Source: CALKZN01 sp050633785
GTDB lineage: Bacteria; Pseudomonadota; Gammaproteobacteria; Arenicellales; Arenicellaceae
Direction: 5' to 3'
NCBI GenBank assembly: GCA_050633785.1
Contig: JBOEHE010000049.1
Location: 1 to 64,000 of the forward strand
DNA: 64,000 nt
The position numbers and the translations under genes are program-made. A model generated the notes under the pieces. The model saw only the letters and a program-made list of their open reading frames with translations. It ran no database searches and was not told the origin of the DNA. Below are positions 30,916 to 39,761 of this stretch, one piece after another. Positions within the stretch are counted from its first letter, which is position 1, and every line of letters starts with the position of its first letter.

Positions 30916-31124
30916 CGACTCCAGTCTATATGTAGATTTATAGTTTCGTAAAATGCCAGTTCAACAACACTCACCTTGCTGCTATCCCCTTTCAGATTTT
31001 AGCTGGCTAAAAATGCAGTATAAATGCCCAATCTTGCTTTTTATGTATAGACTTTGTAACCCCTTTGCTGACCAAGGTGCGCACCATTATCATACCCTGT
31101 TATCTGGACTTAGCATTAAGCAAG

Positions 31125-31592
31125 TTACTGGCCTATTTCTGTAAAAATGGCATTGGTTAATGATCTTAAATCACCAGGATCTAATTCTATTTCCAGACCT
31201 CTGCGTCCAGCACTGACATAGATCAATGGATATTTTTCAGCAGATGAATCAATCACCGTTTTCAACCGCCTTTTCTGTCCAAGTGGGCTGACTCCCCCAA
31301 GAACATAGCCCGTAGAGCGCTCCACATCAGCTTTTTCAGCCATAACGGCTTTTTTTGCGCCCATTGCTTTTGCAATCAATTTCATACTCAACATGGAGGA
31401 AACAGGCAACACCGCTACGACCAGTTCATTGCTGTCAAGACGCACGATAAGGGCTTTAAACACTCTCTGTTCTGACACACCCATTCTTTGGGCAGCCTCC
31501 AAGCCATAAGACTCACTGGATGGATCGTGTGAGTATTCATGTACCTGGTAAGCTATGCCGTTCTTTTTAATAAGATTGATTGCTGGTGTCAT
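31125..31592 (-). CDS. ybaK: YbaK/EbsC-type Cys-tRNA(Pro)/Cys-tRNA(Cys) deacylase
   Basis: The protein has 155 residues from the ATG at 31590-31592. The whole length fits the YbaK fold: GIAYQVHEYSHDPSSESYGLEAAQRMGVSEQRVFKALIV, the conserved GAKK(A) helix and the GYVLGGVSPLGQKRRLKTVID signature containing the GGxSP loop. YbaK hydrolyses Cys mischarged onto tRNA(Pro) by ProRS. A longer in-frame upstream extension (to 31781) overlaps the LysR gene and is not needed. Confidence 0.9.
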   Translation of the reverse strand: MTPAINLIKKNGIAYQVHEYSHDPSSESYGLEAAQRMGVSEQRVFKALIVRLDSNELVVAVLPVSSMLSMKLIAKAMGAKKAVMAEKADVERSTGYVLGGVSPLGQKRRLKTVIDSSAEKYPLIYVSAGRRGLEIELDPGDLRSLTNAIFTEIGQ

Positions 31593-31648
31593 GCCAATAG
31601 TCAACAGTGAGAGCGTTTCGTTTACTAAGAAAGTAAAATAATAGTTGC

Positions 31649-32548
31649 TCAGATACCACCCTGCAACAAGGGGTCTCGGGCAATATAATCCTGCATAAAG
31701 TCCCGTAAGCATTTGGCTTTGGCGCTGAGCAGACGGCCACTGGGCCAAACCGCAAAGATACCGCGTTGTGGCCCCGACCATGGTTGCAGAATACGTTGTA
31801 ATTTATGTTCCTGTAAAGCCTGATTTATTTCACTCATGGGCAATAAAGTTATGCCAACTCCGTCACTTGCCAAACGATTTGCCAGACGAATGTCACTGAC
31901 TATGGTTGTTGCTTCAGGACGTAGCACAGTGCTCTTTTCAGTTTCACAATTGAATAAATTCCAAATCGAAATTGCATCAACCACAATCAAATGATGTCGA
32001 TCTAATTCAGCTAAGTTCGCTGGAGAACCATGTTGCCTGATGTATTCAGGTGCAGCAACCAATATGGTAGAGACCACACCTAAACGTTTCTGGTGTAAAT
32101 CAGAATCAGGCTGTGGCCCAGCTCTTAGTGCGATATCCGCTTGTGATGCCTGCAAATCCTCGGTCTTATTGTTCAGAAACAACTGCAACTGTATCTCTGG
32201 ATACGCCTTGATAAATGCCGTCCACATTGGATGCAATAGATCATTCGAAATATTAGTAGGCGCCAGAACCTTCAACTTGCCACTTAGTTGATGCATATCG
32301 ACATCAAGCTGGCGAGCAGTTGTTTCAAACTGTTGAACCAGATCAGCGTAGGCCTGAAAATACACTTCCCCCTCAGCCGTCAAATTGAATTGTCGGGCTG
32401 AACGGTGGATTAAGCAACACTTCAAACGTGTTTCCAAACGTTGCAAACGCCGAGTAACAGTTGCCGCTGGCAATTGCAGACGCTCCGCAGCACTGCCCAG
32501 GCTGCGGCACCGAACTATATGAATAAATAGGATAATGTCATCGAACAT
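31649..32548 (-). CDS. LysR-family transcriptional regulator
   Basis: The protein has 299 residues from ATG 32546-32548. The N-terminal winged helix (ILFIHIVRCRSLGSAAERLQLPAATVTRRLQRLETRL) belongs to the CrgA/PtxE-like LysR subgroup, which typically has 'TVSRRIxxLE'. A type-2 periplasmic-binding-like effector domain follows (KLKVLAPTNIS...DIALRAGP...). It is divergent from the monooxygenase/RidA genes at 32729, with a palindrome between them, and probably regulates those genes or itself. Confidence 0.85.
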   Translation of the reverse strand: MFDDIILFIHIVRCRSLGSAAERLQLPAATVTRRLQRLETRLKCCLIHRSARQFNLTAEGEVYFQAYADLVQQFETTARQLDVDMHQLSGKLKVLAPTNISNDLLHPMWTAFIKAYPEIQLQLFLNNKTEDLQASQADIALRAGPQPDSDLHQKRLGVVSTILVAAPEYIRQHGSPANLAELDRHHLIVVDAISIWNLFNCETEKSTVLRPEATTIVSDIRLANRLASDGVGITLLPMSEINQALQEHKLQRILQPWSGPQRGIFAVWPSGRLLSAKAKCLRDFMQDYIARDPLLQGGI

Positions 32549-32629
32549 ATTGCACACCACAATTGCATAAATGGAATTTATAGTTGTTTTTATCAGCATG
32601 TTTATTAAAAACGCAATTATATAGACTAA

Positions 32630-32682
32630 GGCCTGTTCACACTAAAATTTTTAAGTCGAAAAAAATTCAGTGTGAACAGGCC
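32630..32682. repeat. Perfect 14-bp inverted repeat, MITE- or operator-like
   Basis: GGCCTGTTCACACT (32630-32643) and AGTGTGAACAGGCC (32669-32682) flank a 25-bp A/T-rich centre. It is located in the divergent LysR/ABM promoter region. Length and symmetry fit a small miniature transposable or REP-type element; a single copy was noticed in the window. Confidence 0.65.
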
Positions 32683-32728
32683 CTAACACATATCTTAATT
32701 CCACAACGACTATAGAGGTCTACCACCA

Positions 32729-33037
32729 ATGAACAAACTCTGGATTAATGCCGGCATTGAAGTGCAAAACGGTAAAGACATTCAACAGGCAAAACAAGCC
32801 TTAGCGAAACTAGCCCAGGAAACCATGCAGGAATCCGGTTGCTTTGAATTTCAAATTTTGCAGGATATAAATTCACCACAACGCTTCACCTTAAGAGAGT
32901 GCTGGCGCGATGCAGACGCTTTATCGGCACATTTCGAACAAGCCCACACCAAAGCCTATCTTGAACAGGAGCTCACATCCGTTAATTACATTGAACACCT
33001 TAACCTCGTTTCAGATGATAGCAATTCGCCTCAATGA
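32729..33037 (+). CDS. Antibiotic biosynthesis monooxygenase (ABM/YgiN-like) family protein
   Basis: The protein has 102 residues of a dimeric ferredoxin-like fold: NAGIEVQNGKDIQQAKQALAKLAQETMQESGCFEFQILQDINSPQRFTLRECWRDADALSAHFEQAHTKAYLEQ. The ESGC, F.L.E.W and H...H patterns are typical. Members oxidise quinones or detoxify small electrophiles. GAGG lies before the ATG. It overlaps the next gene by ATGA and is divergent from LysR. Confidence 0.8.
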   Translation: MNKLWINAGIEVQNGKDIQQAKQALAKLAQETMQESGCFEFQILQDINSPQRFTLRECWRDADALSAHFEQAHTKAYLEQELTSVNYIEHLNLVSDDSNSPQ

Positions 33038-33276
33038 GACTGCGCTTTATTTTTGCCGTATTAATGTCATTTACCTTATCTTTATTGATGACCTGCTGGG
33101 TTACCTGGATAAACCTGGGCTGGAGTGAGCACTTCTTCCAACAATGGATGCGTGCTTTTATTCTCGCCTGGCCTGCTGCAGCGGTAATTGCATTTATCTG
33201 TGCCCCAGCAATGCACAAACTATCACAGAAAGTTCTAAAGGCACTGGATAATGCAAATGAGATTGATCAACACTGA
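33034..33276 (+). CDS. DUF2798-like two-helix membrane protein
   Basis: The protein has 80 residues with two TM helices (FIFAVLMSFTLSLLMTCWVTWI; FILAWPAAAVIAFICAPAM). The W...R.(F/W).....WP.A.......P......V sequence is typical of DUF2798. Coupled by ATGA to the ABM gene. Function unknown. Confidence 0.75.
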   Translation: MRLRFIFAVLMSFTLSLLMTCWVTWINLGWSEHFFQQWMRAFILAWPAAAVIAFICAPAMHKLSQKVLKALDNANEIDQH

Positions 33277-33314
33277 TAAACCAATACCAACTAACAAAAC
33301 ATACTGAATATAAC

Positions 33315-33725
33315 ATGCCAGAAACACACATGCTAAAACGTAGAAACTACTCACAATTAGGGCTCCCAGCAGGACCCTATGTCCACGCTGTAAAACATCA
33401 ACAAACCTTATACACTTCCGGTTTTACTGCCTATGGCACCTCGGCACAAAATGGCACTATAGAAGAACAAACCAGAGAAATCTTCAAACAACTTGAACTG
33501 ATCGCAAGACAGGAACATTCATCCCTGCAACAGTTGATCAAAGTAACTTTGTATGTCACAGATATGTCCAATATCGATGGCTTGAGACAAGCTTTAATGA
33601 CAATTTATGGCGATGATTTACCCGCCAGTTCATTGATCAAGGTAGATGCTCTTTTTCTGCCTGAATTATTAATTGAGGTTGAAGCAATATTAGGAACGTC
33701 AAAGCAACCTCCAACTATTAACTAA
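33315..33725 (+). CDS. RidA/YjgF-family enamine/imine deaminase-like protein
   Basis: The protein has 136 residues. YSQLGLPAGPYVHAVKHQQTLYTSGFTA, TREIFKQLELIARQEHSSLQQLIKVTLYVTDM and PASSLIKVDALFLPELLIEVEAIL are the standard RidA blocks. In canonical RidA an Arg (about 105) contacts the substrate; here the aligned position is Lys/Val (SLIKVDAL), placing it in a divergent RidA subgroup. A second ATG at 33330 is an alternative start. It ends at a strong terminator. Confidence 0.85.
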   Translation: MPETHMLKRRNYSQLGLPAGPYVHAVKHQQTLYTSGFTAYGTSAQNGTIEEQTREIFKQLELIARQEHSSLQQLIKVTLYVTDMSNIDGLRQALMTIYGDDLPASSLIKVDALFLPELLIEVEAILGTSKQPPTIN

Positions 33726-33751
33726 AAACCAAATAGCAATAGACAAAATCA

Positions 33752-33777
33752 ACACCGCCTCTGGGCGGTGTTTTTTT
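33752..33777 (+). terminator. Rho-independent terminator after ridA-like gene
   Basis: ACACCGCC / GGCGGTGT stem with a four-base loop (TCTG) and a seven-base T-run. Confidence 0.9.
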
Positions 33778-33887
33778 GCTTGCCCAGTTCACAGATCCAT
33801 AGAAAAAAATTTAATTTCCTGCATCCATTTACCTTTTGTGTGCGTATCTACCAATACATTGTAAAAATATTCAAGAGGATACATACC

Positions 33888-35489
33888 ATGAAATACCCAT
33901 TTGGAGCTGCATTCATCGCTCTTGCGATTGCGTCTGGCGCACAAGCCTCCAGCCACCGTGAAGCCCCCTTTATCAGTAAAACCCCACAAGTTGACGCCAC
34001 AGACTTTTATATGTTTATGAGCTATGAACCGGGTCGTGAGGATTTTGTCACTCTGGTTTCCAACTATATTCCAGTTCAGGCTGCTTATGGCGGCCCGAAT
34101 TACTTTCCATTGGATGACAAAGCACGTTATGAAATCCATATTGACAACAATGGCGATGCGCGTGAAGACCTGACTTTTCAATTCGACTTTCGCCAACGGC
34201 TATCACGTAACGGTCTGGTTCAATTTCAGGTTGGAGATAAAAACGTAGGCTCAGTATTGCGTAATGTCGGTGCTATTACAGGAACTGGCTCCGGCAATGA
34301 AGACGGCTTACACTTGCTTGAAAGCTACAAACTGAAAGTTATCAGTGGAGATCGTCAAAATGGCAGGAAACTCTCCATACTCGATGCCAACACTGGAGAA
34401 AAATTCTTTCGCAAACCATTTGATTATTCCGGCACGAAAACATTTGGTGGCCCTGGCAATTATGACGCCTACGCCAGACAGTTCATCCATGACATAAACA
34501 TCCCCAATTGCCCATATCAAGGCAAAGTCTTTGTTGGGCAACGTCACGAAGCCTTCAAAATTTCTCTGGGTGAAGTGTTTGATCTGGTCAATTTCGTACC
34601 TATCGATGGAGATGTTTCTCTTGGCGGTGGCGCTCCCTTTCCAGGAGGTGTCAAACAAGACCCTGAACGCAATACTCTGGCACGCAATAACGTCACGTCG
34701 CTGGCGCTTGAAATTCACAAAGACTGCATCAATGGAGGCAACAATGTTATTGGAGCTTGGACATCAGCCAGTCAGAGGCAAGTCTCCATTTTAAACCCAT
34801 ACCCCACCTTTGATTTTCCACATTTAACATGGGGAGACTGGACTCAAGTTTCCCGTCTGGGAATGCCTTTAGTCAATGAATTGGTTATCGCCTACGACAA
34901 GAAAGACTTATTCAACACCAGCCACCCAAAAAATGATGGTCAGTTCGCTACCTTTGTCACCAACCCTGTATTACCTGAGATTTTAAATGCTCTGTTTCTA
35001 TCTCCGGTCAATCAAACATTGGGAACCGATTTTGCAACTCTTGCACCAACAAATTTTCCCAGGCAAGACCTTGTGACTGCCTTTTTAACAGGCTTTGATG
35101 GCGTAAACAAACCTGTCGGAGTACAACCCTCAGAAATGTTGCGCCTCAACACTGCCATTGCAGCAACACCACGCGAACAACAACACGCCTTAGGTTTGGC
35201 AGGCGGTGATCTGGCGGGTTTTCCAAATGGTCGCAGGCCCGGAGACGACACTGTTGATATTGCATTGCGTGTGGTTATGGGAGCTTTGTGCCATGACTTA
35301 CCATTAGGCACAGCTGGAGCACCTGTTAACCTTGGCTTATGTTCGCCAGAGGATGCCGTTGTAGGATTTGTACCGTTTACTGACGGAACCCCAATTGATG
35401 CGACGGAGTTCAACAACTCTTTCCCTTATTTATTGACTCCCTACCCCGGTTCACCCGTTGGAGCACCGTTACCAACACCATCTGACTAA
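33888..35489 (+). CDS. DUF4331 secreted protein
   Basis: The protein has 533 residues from ATG 33888 with AAGAGG upstream; the frame extends further 5' without support. The signal peptide (GAAFIALAIASGAQA) is followed at once by SSHREAPFIS, the hallmark start of DUF4331. Then come DATDFYMFMSYEPGR and YEIHIDNNGDAREDLTFQFDF, and the C-terminal block FPNGRRPGDDTVDIALRVVMG. The family is exported and of unknown function. In many proteobacteria it neighbours an ECF sigma factor and TPR proteins, as here. Confidence 0.9.
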   Translation: MKYPFGAAFIALAIASGAQASSHREAPFISKTPQVDATDFYMFMSYEPGREDFVTLVSNYIPVQAAYGGPNYFPLDDKARYEIHIDNNGDAREDLTFQFDFRQRLSRNGLVQFQVGDKNVGSVLRNVGAITGTGSGNEDGLHLLESYKLKVISGDRQNGRKLSILDANTGEKFFRKPFDYSGTKTFGGPGNYDAYARQFIHDINIPNCPYQGKVFVGQRHEAFKISLGEVFDLVNFVPIDGDVSLGGGAPFPGGVKQDPERNTLARNNVTSLALEIHKDCINGGNNVIGAWTSASQRQVSILNPYPTFDFPHLTWGDWTQVSRLGMPLVNELVIAYDKKDLFNTSHPKNDGQFATFVTNPVLPEILNALFLSPVNQTLGTDFATLAPTNFPRQDLVTAFLTGFDGVNKPVGVQPSEMLRLNTAIAATPREQQHALGLAGGDLAGFPNGRRPGDDTVDIALRVVMGALCHDLPLGTAGAPVNLGLCSPEDAVVGFVPFTDGTPIDATEFNNSFPYLLTPYPGSPVGAPLPTPSD

Positions 35490-35558
35490 TTGTCAATTTG
35501 GATAAATGCACGAGCATTAACTATGGGTTTTCTTTGTGTATTTAATAGCTCTGGCGTT

Positions 35559-35594
35559 GGCATCAGGATGATTAATGACAATTGTCCTGATGCC
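35559..35594 (+). terminator. Inverted repeat after the DUF4331 gene
   Basis: GGCATCAGGA (35559-35568) and TCCTGATGCC (35585-35594) are perfect arms with a 16-base loop. No T-run follows, so it may be a processing or attenuation hairpin between DUF4331 and the TPR gene rather than a full terminator. Confidence 0.55.
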
Positions 35595-35668
35595 ATAATC
35601 AATATTAAGAACCAGGCTTTGAACAATGACAATAATTACCCCGTCGAATATAAGCTCCCTTACTAATA

Positions 35669-36754
35669 ATGGCACTACTCATGACACTATTAATGAATAA
35701 CACTCGCTGGCCTCAAACAAAACCACTTCCAACTTTTCTGATGGCATTAAAACTGAGCCTGGTTGTTGTGGGGATTTGTTCATATTCTCCCTCCATCAAT
35801 GCTCACAGCGTCCACCATGAACATGACAAATCACCTGAAAAAAAATCACAAAATAGAACTACAGGCCATCAACAACAGATTGATACATTGGTCAAACGCT
35901 ATTCGTTGAATGGCGATGATGCCTTGCTTGCTCAAGGCTGGAGTCTGCTTAAACCAAACCTGACATCAAACAATTTAACACCCCATGATTTATTGCAGGC
36001 GGCTTGGTTATCACAAGCGGAGCACAAGTTTGATACTGCCTTGATTTATATTGATAAAGCCTTACAAAAACATCCACGAAACGTTCAAGCCTGGCTGTTA
36101 CGAGCATCTATTTATACGGTTCAGGGCAATGCAGCAGCTGCACGCCATGCCTGCCAACAAGTTAGCCTTGACGTTTCTCCTGTCGTCGCTATCGCATGCA
36201 GTTCACGCCTTGCAAACACTCAACTGGAAAAGCAGCAGGCCTTTGACAGACTCAAACCGCTAATCAAGCTGCCTCTCGACCCGGACTTGAAAGCCTGGGT
36301 TAATTCCATTGCAGCTGATCTTGCCCGTGACAGCAATCAAACAGAACACGCAGATACGCTATACCGATTATCAATCAAACACTTTCCCTCTATTCAGGTC
36401 CGTGCCGCTTATGCAGATCTATTGCTCAGCCAAGCCAGAAATGAAGAAGTAATGCACATGATCGATTCTCATGAAAAAACACCCGCCTTGGCTGTGCGGC
36501 GTTTATTAGCAGCACATGCATCCGGTCTAGATATTCATCAAGAGCTAAACAGACTTGACCAACTATTCCGGTCCTGGGCAAAAAACAACGATTTCCGACA
36601 CGCTCGAGAAATGGCCATGTTTTACCTTGAATTAGGCAACGATCCTCAATTAGCTTATAAGTTAGCCACCGAAAATATAAAAATACAGCAAGAAGCTGAA
36701 GACATTCAAATTCTCCAGAAAGCTCAAGCTCAGGCCTCTGGAGTAAGCTCATGA
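35669..36754 (+). CDS. TPR-repeat protein, membrane-anchored or exported
   Basis: The protein has 361 residues. A hydrophobic N-terminal segment (LMALKLSLVVVGICSYSPSINA) serves as signal peptide or anchor. It is followed by HSVHHEHDKS and several TPR units (DLLQAAWLSQAEHKFDTALIYIDKALQKHPRNVQAWLLRASIYTVQGN...). Several start codons (35669, 35681, 35693) are possible and no good ribosome binding site decides. It lies between DUF4331 and the ECF sigma factor genes and is probably part of the same locus. Confidence 0.75.
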   Translation: MALLMTLLMNNTRWPQTKPLPTFLMALKLSLVVVGICSYSPSINAHSVHHEHDKSPEKKSQNRTTGHQQQIDTLVKRYSLNGDDALLAQGWSLLKPNLTSNNLTPHDLLQAAWLSQAEHKFDTALIYIDKALQKHPRNVQAWLLRASIYTVQGNAAAARHACQQVSLDVSPVVAIACSSRLANTQLEKQQAFDRLKPLIKLPLDPDLKAWVNSIAADLARDSNQTEHADTLYRLSIKHFPSIQVRAAYADLLLSQARNEEVMHMIDSHEKTPALAVRRLLAAHASGLDIHQELNRLDQLFRSWAKNNDFRHAREMAMFYLELGNDPQLAYKLATENIKIQQEAEDIQILQKAQAQASGVSS

Positions 36755-36912
36755 ACCCAGCAATTAGACGGTATGACTTTACAGTCAGGCAAATAGTAAA
36801 TTTTACTGTGCTGGCAACAGCTGAAGCAAACCCGCCTTTTCTGTTACTATCTATTCAGCCAACACCAACGAATAGCTATGGCATTACTGTTATCTACAAG
36901 GATTCTTGAACC

Positions 36913-37488
36913 ATGAAAGAAGAGCGTAAAGAGTTGAAAGAGGTTGACGAACTTTTAGTTCACTGTCTATGCCAGACGGCTCTGGCAAACCGCAGTGCTT
37001 TCAAGATGTTGTATGACCGATCATCACCTGTTCTTTTATCCATTATCAAGCGCATTGTCATTGATATTGATATTGAAACCGCAGAAGATGTATTGCAGGA
37101 AACTTTTATCAAAGTCTGGTATCAAGCACAATCATATCGTTCGGATAAAAGTAAACCAATGACTTGGCTGGCCAGTATTGCTCGCAATTGCGCTATTGAT
37201 ACTTTGCGAAAAAACAAAAAGAGGTCTCGCACATATTCTCTTGATGAAACAGCTTTTGAGCACGCAGATGAAATGTCTTACACCTCCCCTGAAGAAGGTG
37301 TCGGAAATTATAAATTGATTGGCTGCATGAACAAACTGGAACCAGAGCAACGCAAGGCAATACTTGCCTCTTATTGCGAGGGGTATTCACACCGGGAGCT
37401 AAGCGAAAGCCTGGGCACTCCTATCGGAACTGTAAAAAGCTGGATACGTCGCAGTTTATTAACTCTCAAAAAGTGTTTAGGCCAATGA
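36913..37488 (+). CDS. ECF-type RNA polymerase sigma factor
   Basis: The protein has 191 residues. Sigma region 2 is ALANRSAFKMLYDRSSPVLL...AEDVLQETFIKVW...SKPMTWLASIARNCAIDTLRK, and region 4 is LEPEQRKAILASYCEGYSHRELSESLGTPIGTVKSWIRRSLLTLKKCL. The sequence type is that of sigma factors paired with RskA-like anti-sigma factors. The stop overlaps the next ATG (ATGA), so sigma and anti-sigma are co-translated. Confidence 0.9.
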   Translation: MKEERKELKEVDELLVHCLCQTALANRSAFKMLYDRSSPVLLSIIKRIVIDIDIETAEDVLQETFIKVWYQAQSYRSDKSKPMTWLASIARNCAIDTLRKNKKRSRTYSLDETAFEHADEMSYTSPEEGVGNYKLIGCMNKLEPEQRKAILASYCEGYSHRELSESLGTPIGTVKSWIRRSLLTLKKCLGQ

Positions 37489-38165
37489 ACTACAAAGACC
37501 CCCATTTAATATCGTTGTTATCCGCTGAATATGTGCTTGGCACATTGCGCGGTCAAGCCCGCCAACGCTTTAAGAGACTCTTACTGACTCGCCCGGATGT
37601 TCGCGACTCGGTGTTGTATTGGGAAGAATATTTTGCTGCATTAAATACTCATGAGACACCATCTGAAGTGCCCGATGTCATCTGGCAACGAATTAACGAC
37701 CGCTTGTTCGAGACGAAAGAACAAACCACACCATTTTGGAAAAAATGGGCTCTGCTCACAACCATGGCAACGGCTTTATTGAGCATGTTGCTGATTTTCA
37801 ATTTTCCAGATACTCAAGGTCCAGAAAATCTACAAACGTATGTCTCCATTTTTCAGGATGAAAATAAAGGTGCTGTATGGTCAGTCAGCGTTCGCCCTGA
37901 GCAGAAAAACATCGTAGTTACTCCAATCAATGTGCCTGAATTAGCCGCCAATAAATCGTATGAACTGTGGCTATTACCTAAAGGTGGACAACCCATATCA
38001 TTAGGTTTGCTATCAGAAAATCAGTCAGAACAATTGGCCTTTGAAAACCTTGATTTTGCGGGTGGCGTCAATCTAGCGGTGAGTCTGGAACCTGAAGGAG
38101 GCTCACCAACGGGTCAACCAACAGGGGAAATTCTCTATGTTGCAGAAGTACATCCGGCAGGATAA
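37485..38165 (+). CDS. RskA-like transmembrane anti-sigma factor
   Basis: The protein has 226 residues from ATG 37485. The N-terminal anti-sigma helices (HLISLLSAEYVLGTLRGQARQRFKRLLLTRPDVRDSVLYWEEYFAALN...VPDVIWQRIN) are followed by one TM helix (WALLTTMATALLSMLLIFNF, about residue 90). A C-terminal periplasmic RskA domain (YVSIFQDENKGAVWSVSV...KSYELWLLPKGGQPISLGLL) completes it. It sequesters the upstream sigma factor at the membrane. Coupled by ATGA. Confidence 0.9.
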   Translation: MNYKDPHLISLLSAEYVLGTLRGQARQRFKRLLLTRPDVRDSVLYWEEYFAALNTHETPSEVPDVIWQRINDRLFETKEQTTPFWKKWALLTTMATALLSMLLIFNFPDTQGPENLQTYVSIFQDENKGAVWSVSVRPEQKNIVVTPINVPELAANKSYELWLLPKGGQPISLGLLSENQSEQLAFENLDFAGGVNLAVSLEPEGGSPTGQPTGEILYVAEVHPAG

Positions 38166-38197
38166 GCCCTAAGCGCGTCCATAACACTATAATCTAT

Positions 38198-38247
38198 GGG
38201 CCTGTACGACAAGTCCTCGACTGCACGAGGTAATTTTCGTCAGGCCC
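38198..38247 (+). other. Nested hairpin downstream of the anti-sigma gene
   Basis: The outer GGGCCTG (38198-38204) / CAGGCCC (38241-38247) encloses CCTCG-ACTGCA-CGAGG (38215-38230). No T-run follows. It may end the sigma operon transcript or be processed. Confidence 0.5.
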
Positions 38248-38350
38248 AAGTCATTTCTGCAGAAGATAAAACAACAAAATTAGAGTTTAATCCAGATAAA
38301 TGACATAAAAATAGATATTTATGCATCCAAATTGAAAAACACTTCGTATA

Positions 38351-38395
38351 TATCAAATACAAGGTCTCAATATAGATGAAACCTTGTATTTGATA
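38351..38395. promoter_or_regulatory. Perfect 15-bp inverted repeat upstream of the ferritin-like gene
   Basis: TATCAAATACAAGGT (38351-38365) and ACCTTGTATTTGATA (38381-38395) flank a 15-base loop, 40 bp before the gene start. It could be an attenuator stem in the leader or a dimeric operator; no T-run follows directly. Confidence 0.55.
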
Positions 38396-38435
38396 ACGAA
38401 TTTAACACTTGATTTTATTCCTAACGAGGTTTTTT

Positions 38436-39053
38436 ATGTCACAAAGCACAACAAATAACACGTCCAGCAACTTTCCCGACAATCGGCGCACTTTTCTGCG
38501 CCGTTCCAGCGTGGCCACTTTGTCAGCTACTGCTGTAGCCCTTTTATACGGCAAAGAAACTCTGGCCTCAGACATGGACAAAAAATCACATCACCATTCC
38601 CCGGAACAAGACTCGGCTATTCTTAACGTCGCATTGGGTCTTGAACATGAAGCCATCAACGCCTACCAACTGGGAGCACAAAGTGGTTTACTACAAAAGC
38701 CTGTTCTGGATGTTGCCGTGCTATTTCAAAGCCAGCACAAGCAACACCGTGATGCGTTAATCAGCACTATCGAAAAAATGGGTGGTGAGGCTGTGGCTCA
38801 GAATACGCTGGAACATTATGCTGAATCGTTGCAAGCCAACACACTGAAGTCTCAAGCCGATGTTCTGCAATTAGCCACCAGATTGGAAGCTGGTGCTACC
38901 AATGCTTATTTAGGCGTCATACCATCATTTTCTGATGCCACTTTAGCCCAAATAGCCGGCCGTCTGGCAGCAGATGAAACTATGCACTGGACTGTATTAA
39001 CTCAAGCATTAGGTGCAGAATTACCCCAAGGAGCCTTAAGCTTTGGCGGATAA
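38436..39053 (+). CDS. Tat-exported ferritin-like domain protein
   Basis: The protein has 205 residues from ATG 38436 with GAGG upstream. Twin-arginine signal: NRRTFLRRSSVATLSATAVALL. The mature part is a four-helix ferritin-like bundle with Glu/His repeats (LGLEHEAINAYQLGA, FQSQHKQHRDALISTIEKMGG, ATRLEAGATNAYLG, AADETMHWTVLTQAL), the pattern of DUF4439/Ferritin_2 proteins. It probably binds a di-iron centre in the periplasm. Located next to the ECF/DUF4331 locus and a cytochrome c gene. Confidence 0.85.
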   Translation: MSQSTTNNTSSNFPDNRRTFLRRSSVATLSATAVALLYGKETLASDMDKKSHHHSPEQDSAILNVALGLEHEAINAYQLGAQSGLLQKPVLDVAVLFQSQHKQHRDALISTIEKMGGEAVAQNTLEHYAESLQANTLKSQADVLQLATRLEAGATNAYLGVIPSFSDATLAQIAGRLAADETMHWTVLTQALGAELPQGALSFGG

Positions 39054-39174
39054 ATAAGGGGTGGGGAGCGGGTCGGGTTTTGTCTGCAAAGTCACACAAA
39101 ACCTGACTCCCAGCCTTGTTTTTATATGACTTATCCCTTCAGTCACCAATCCCCCCTCTATTTCAATACTAATA

Positions 39175-39561
39175 ATGAATAATTCGACAAAAATTACTTT
39201 TCTAATGCTTTGCACTCTCAGTGTAAGCATTCCTTTTCACATTATCCATGCTGCTGATGCTACTAATGGCAAAATGCTTTACGAGCGCTTATGCAGCGGT
39301 TGTCACTCAATCAACAGCAACCGTATCGGGCCAAGACATGACACTGTTTTCGGTAGCACAGCAGGCTCTGTCGATGGTTATAACTATTCATCAGCATTAC
39401 AATCATCAAAGCTGCAATGGAACGAGCAGTCCCTGAATCTTTGGTTATCCAACCCAGAAGCAACTATTCAAGGTCAGAAAATGTTCTTCCGTGTTAGTGA
39501 TGCAAAATCTAGAACTGACATTATCGCTTATCTAAAAAAAGTCTCACAAAAAGATTATTAA
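39175..39561 (+). CDS. Small class I c-type cytochrome
   Basis: The protein has 128 residues. After the signal peptide, cleaved near HAADA, come the haem motif CSGCH, the GP-R-H region (NRIGPRHDTVFG) and axial Met (GQKMFFRVSDAKSRTDIIAYLKK). This is typical of soluble electron carriers of the cytochrome c-550 type. It follows the ferritin-like gene on the same strand with 120 bp between. Confidence 0.85.
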   Translation: MNNSTKITFLMLCTLSVSIPFHIIHAADATNGKMLYERLCSGCHSINSNRIGPRHDTVFGSTAGSVDGYNYSSALQSSKLQWNEQSLNLWLSNPEATIQGQKMFFRVSDAKSRTDIIAYLKKVSQKDY

Positions 39562-39761
39562 CCTCTTGATTTCAATCATTACTGATGAGTCTCACAAACC
39601 CCATAATTGAAGCTTTCTTTACAGAAAAGTAATGATCACATATCGTTGTAAGTATTTACTCGATGCTTAGGTCTGATATATTTAACAGTTGATTCATTTC
39701 AAAAAATTAGACAGTATTCCAACTCAGACACGGATACCTCAACCTAAAATCAGGAGTAATA

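Noticed and set aside
32100..32291. Plus-strand frame inside the LysR gene
   Set aside because: Shadow of a clear LysR regulator on the minus strand.
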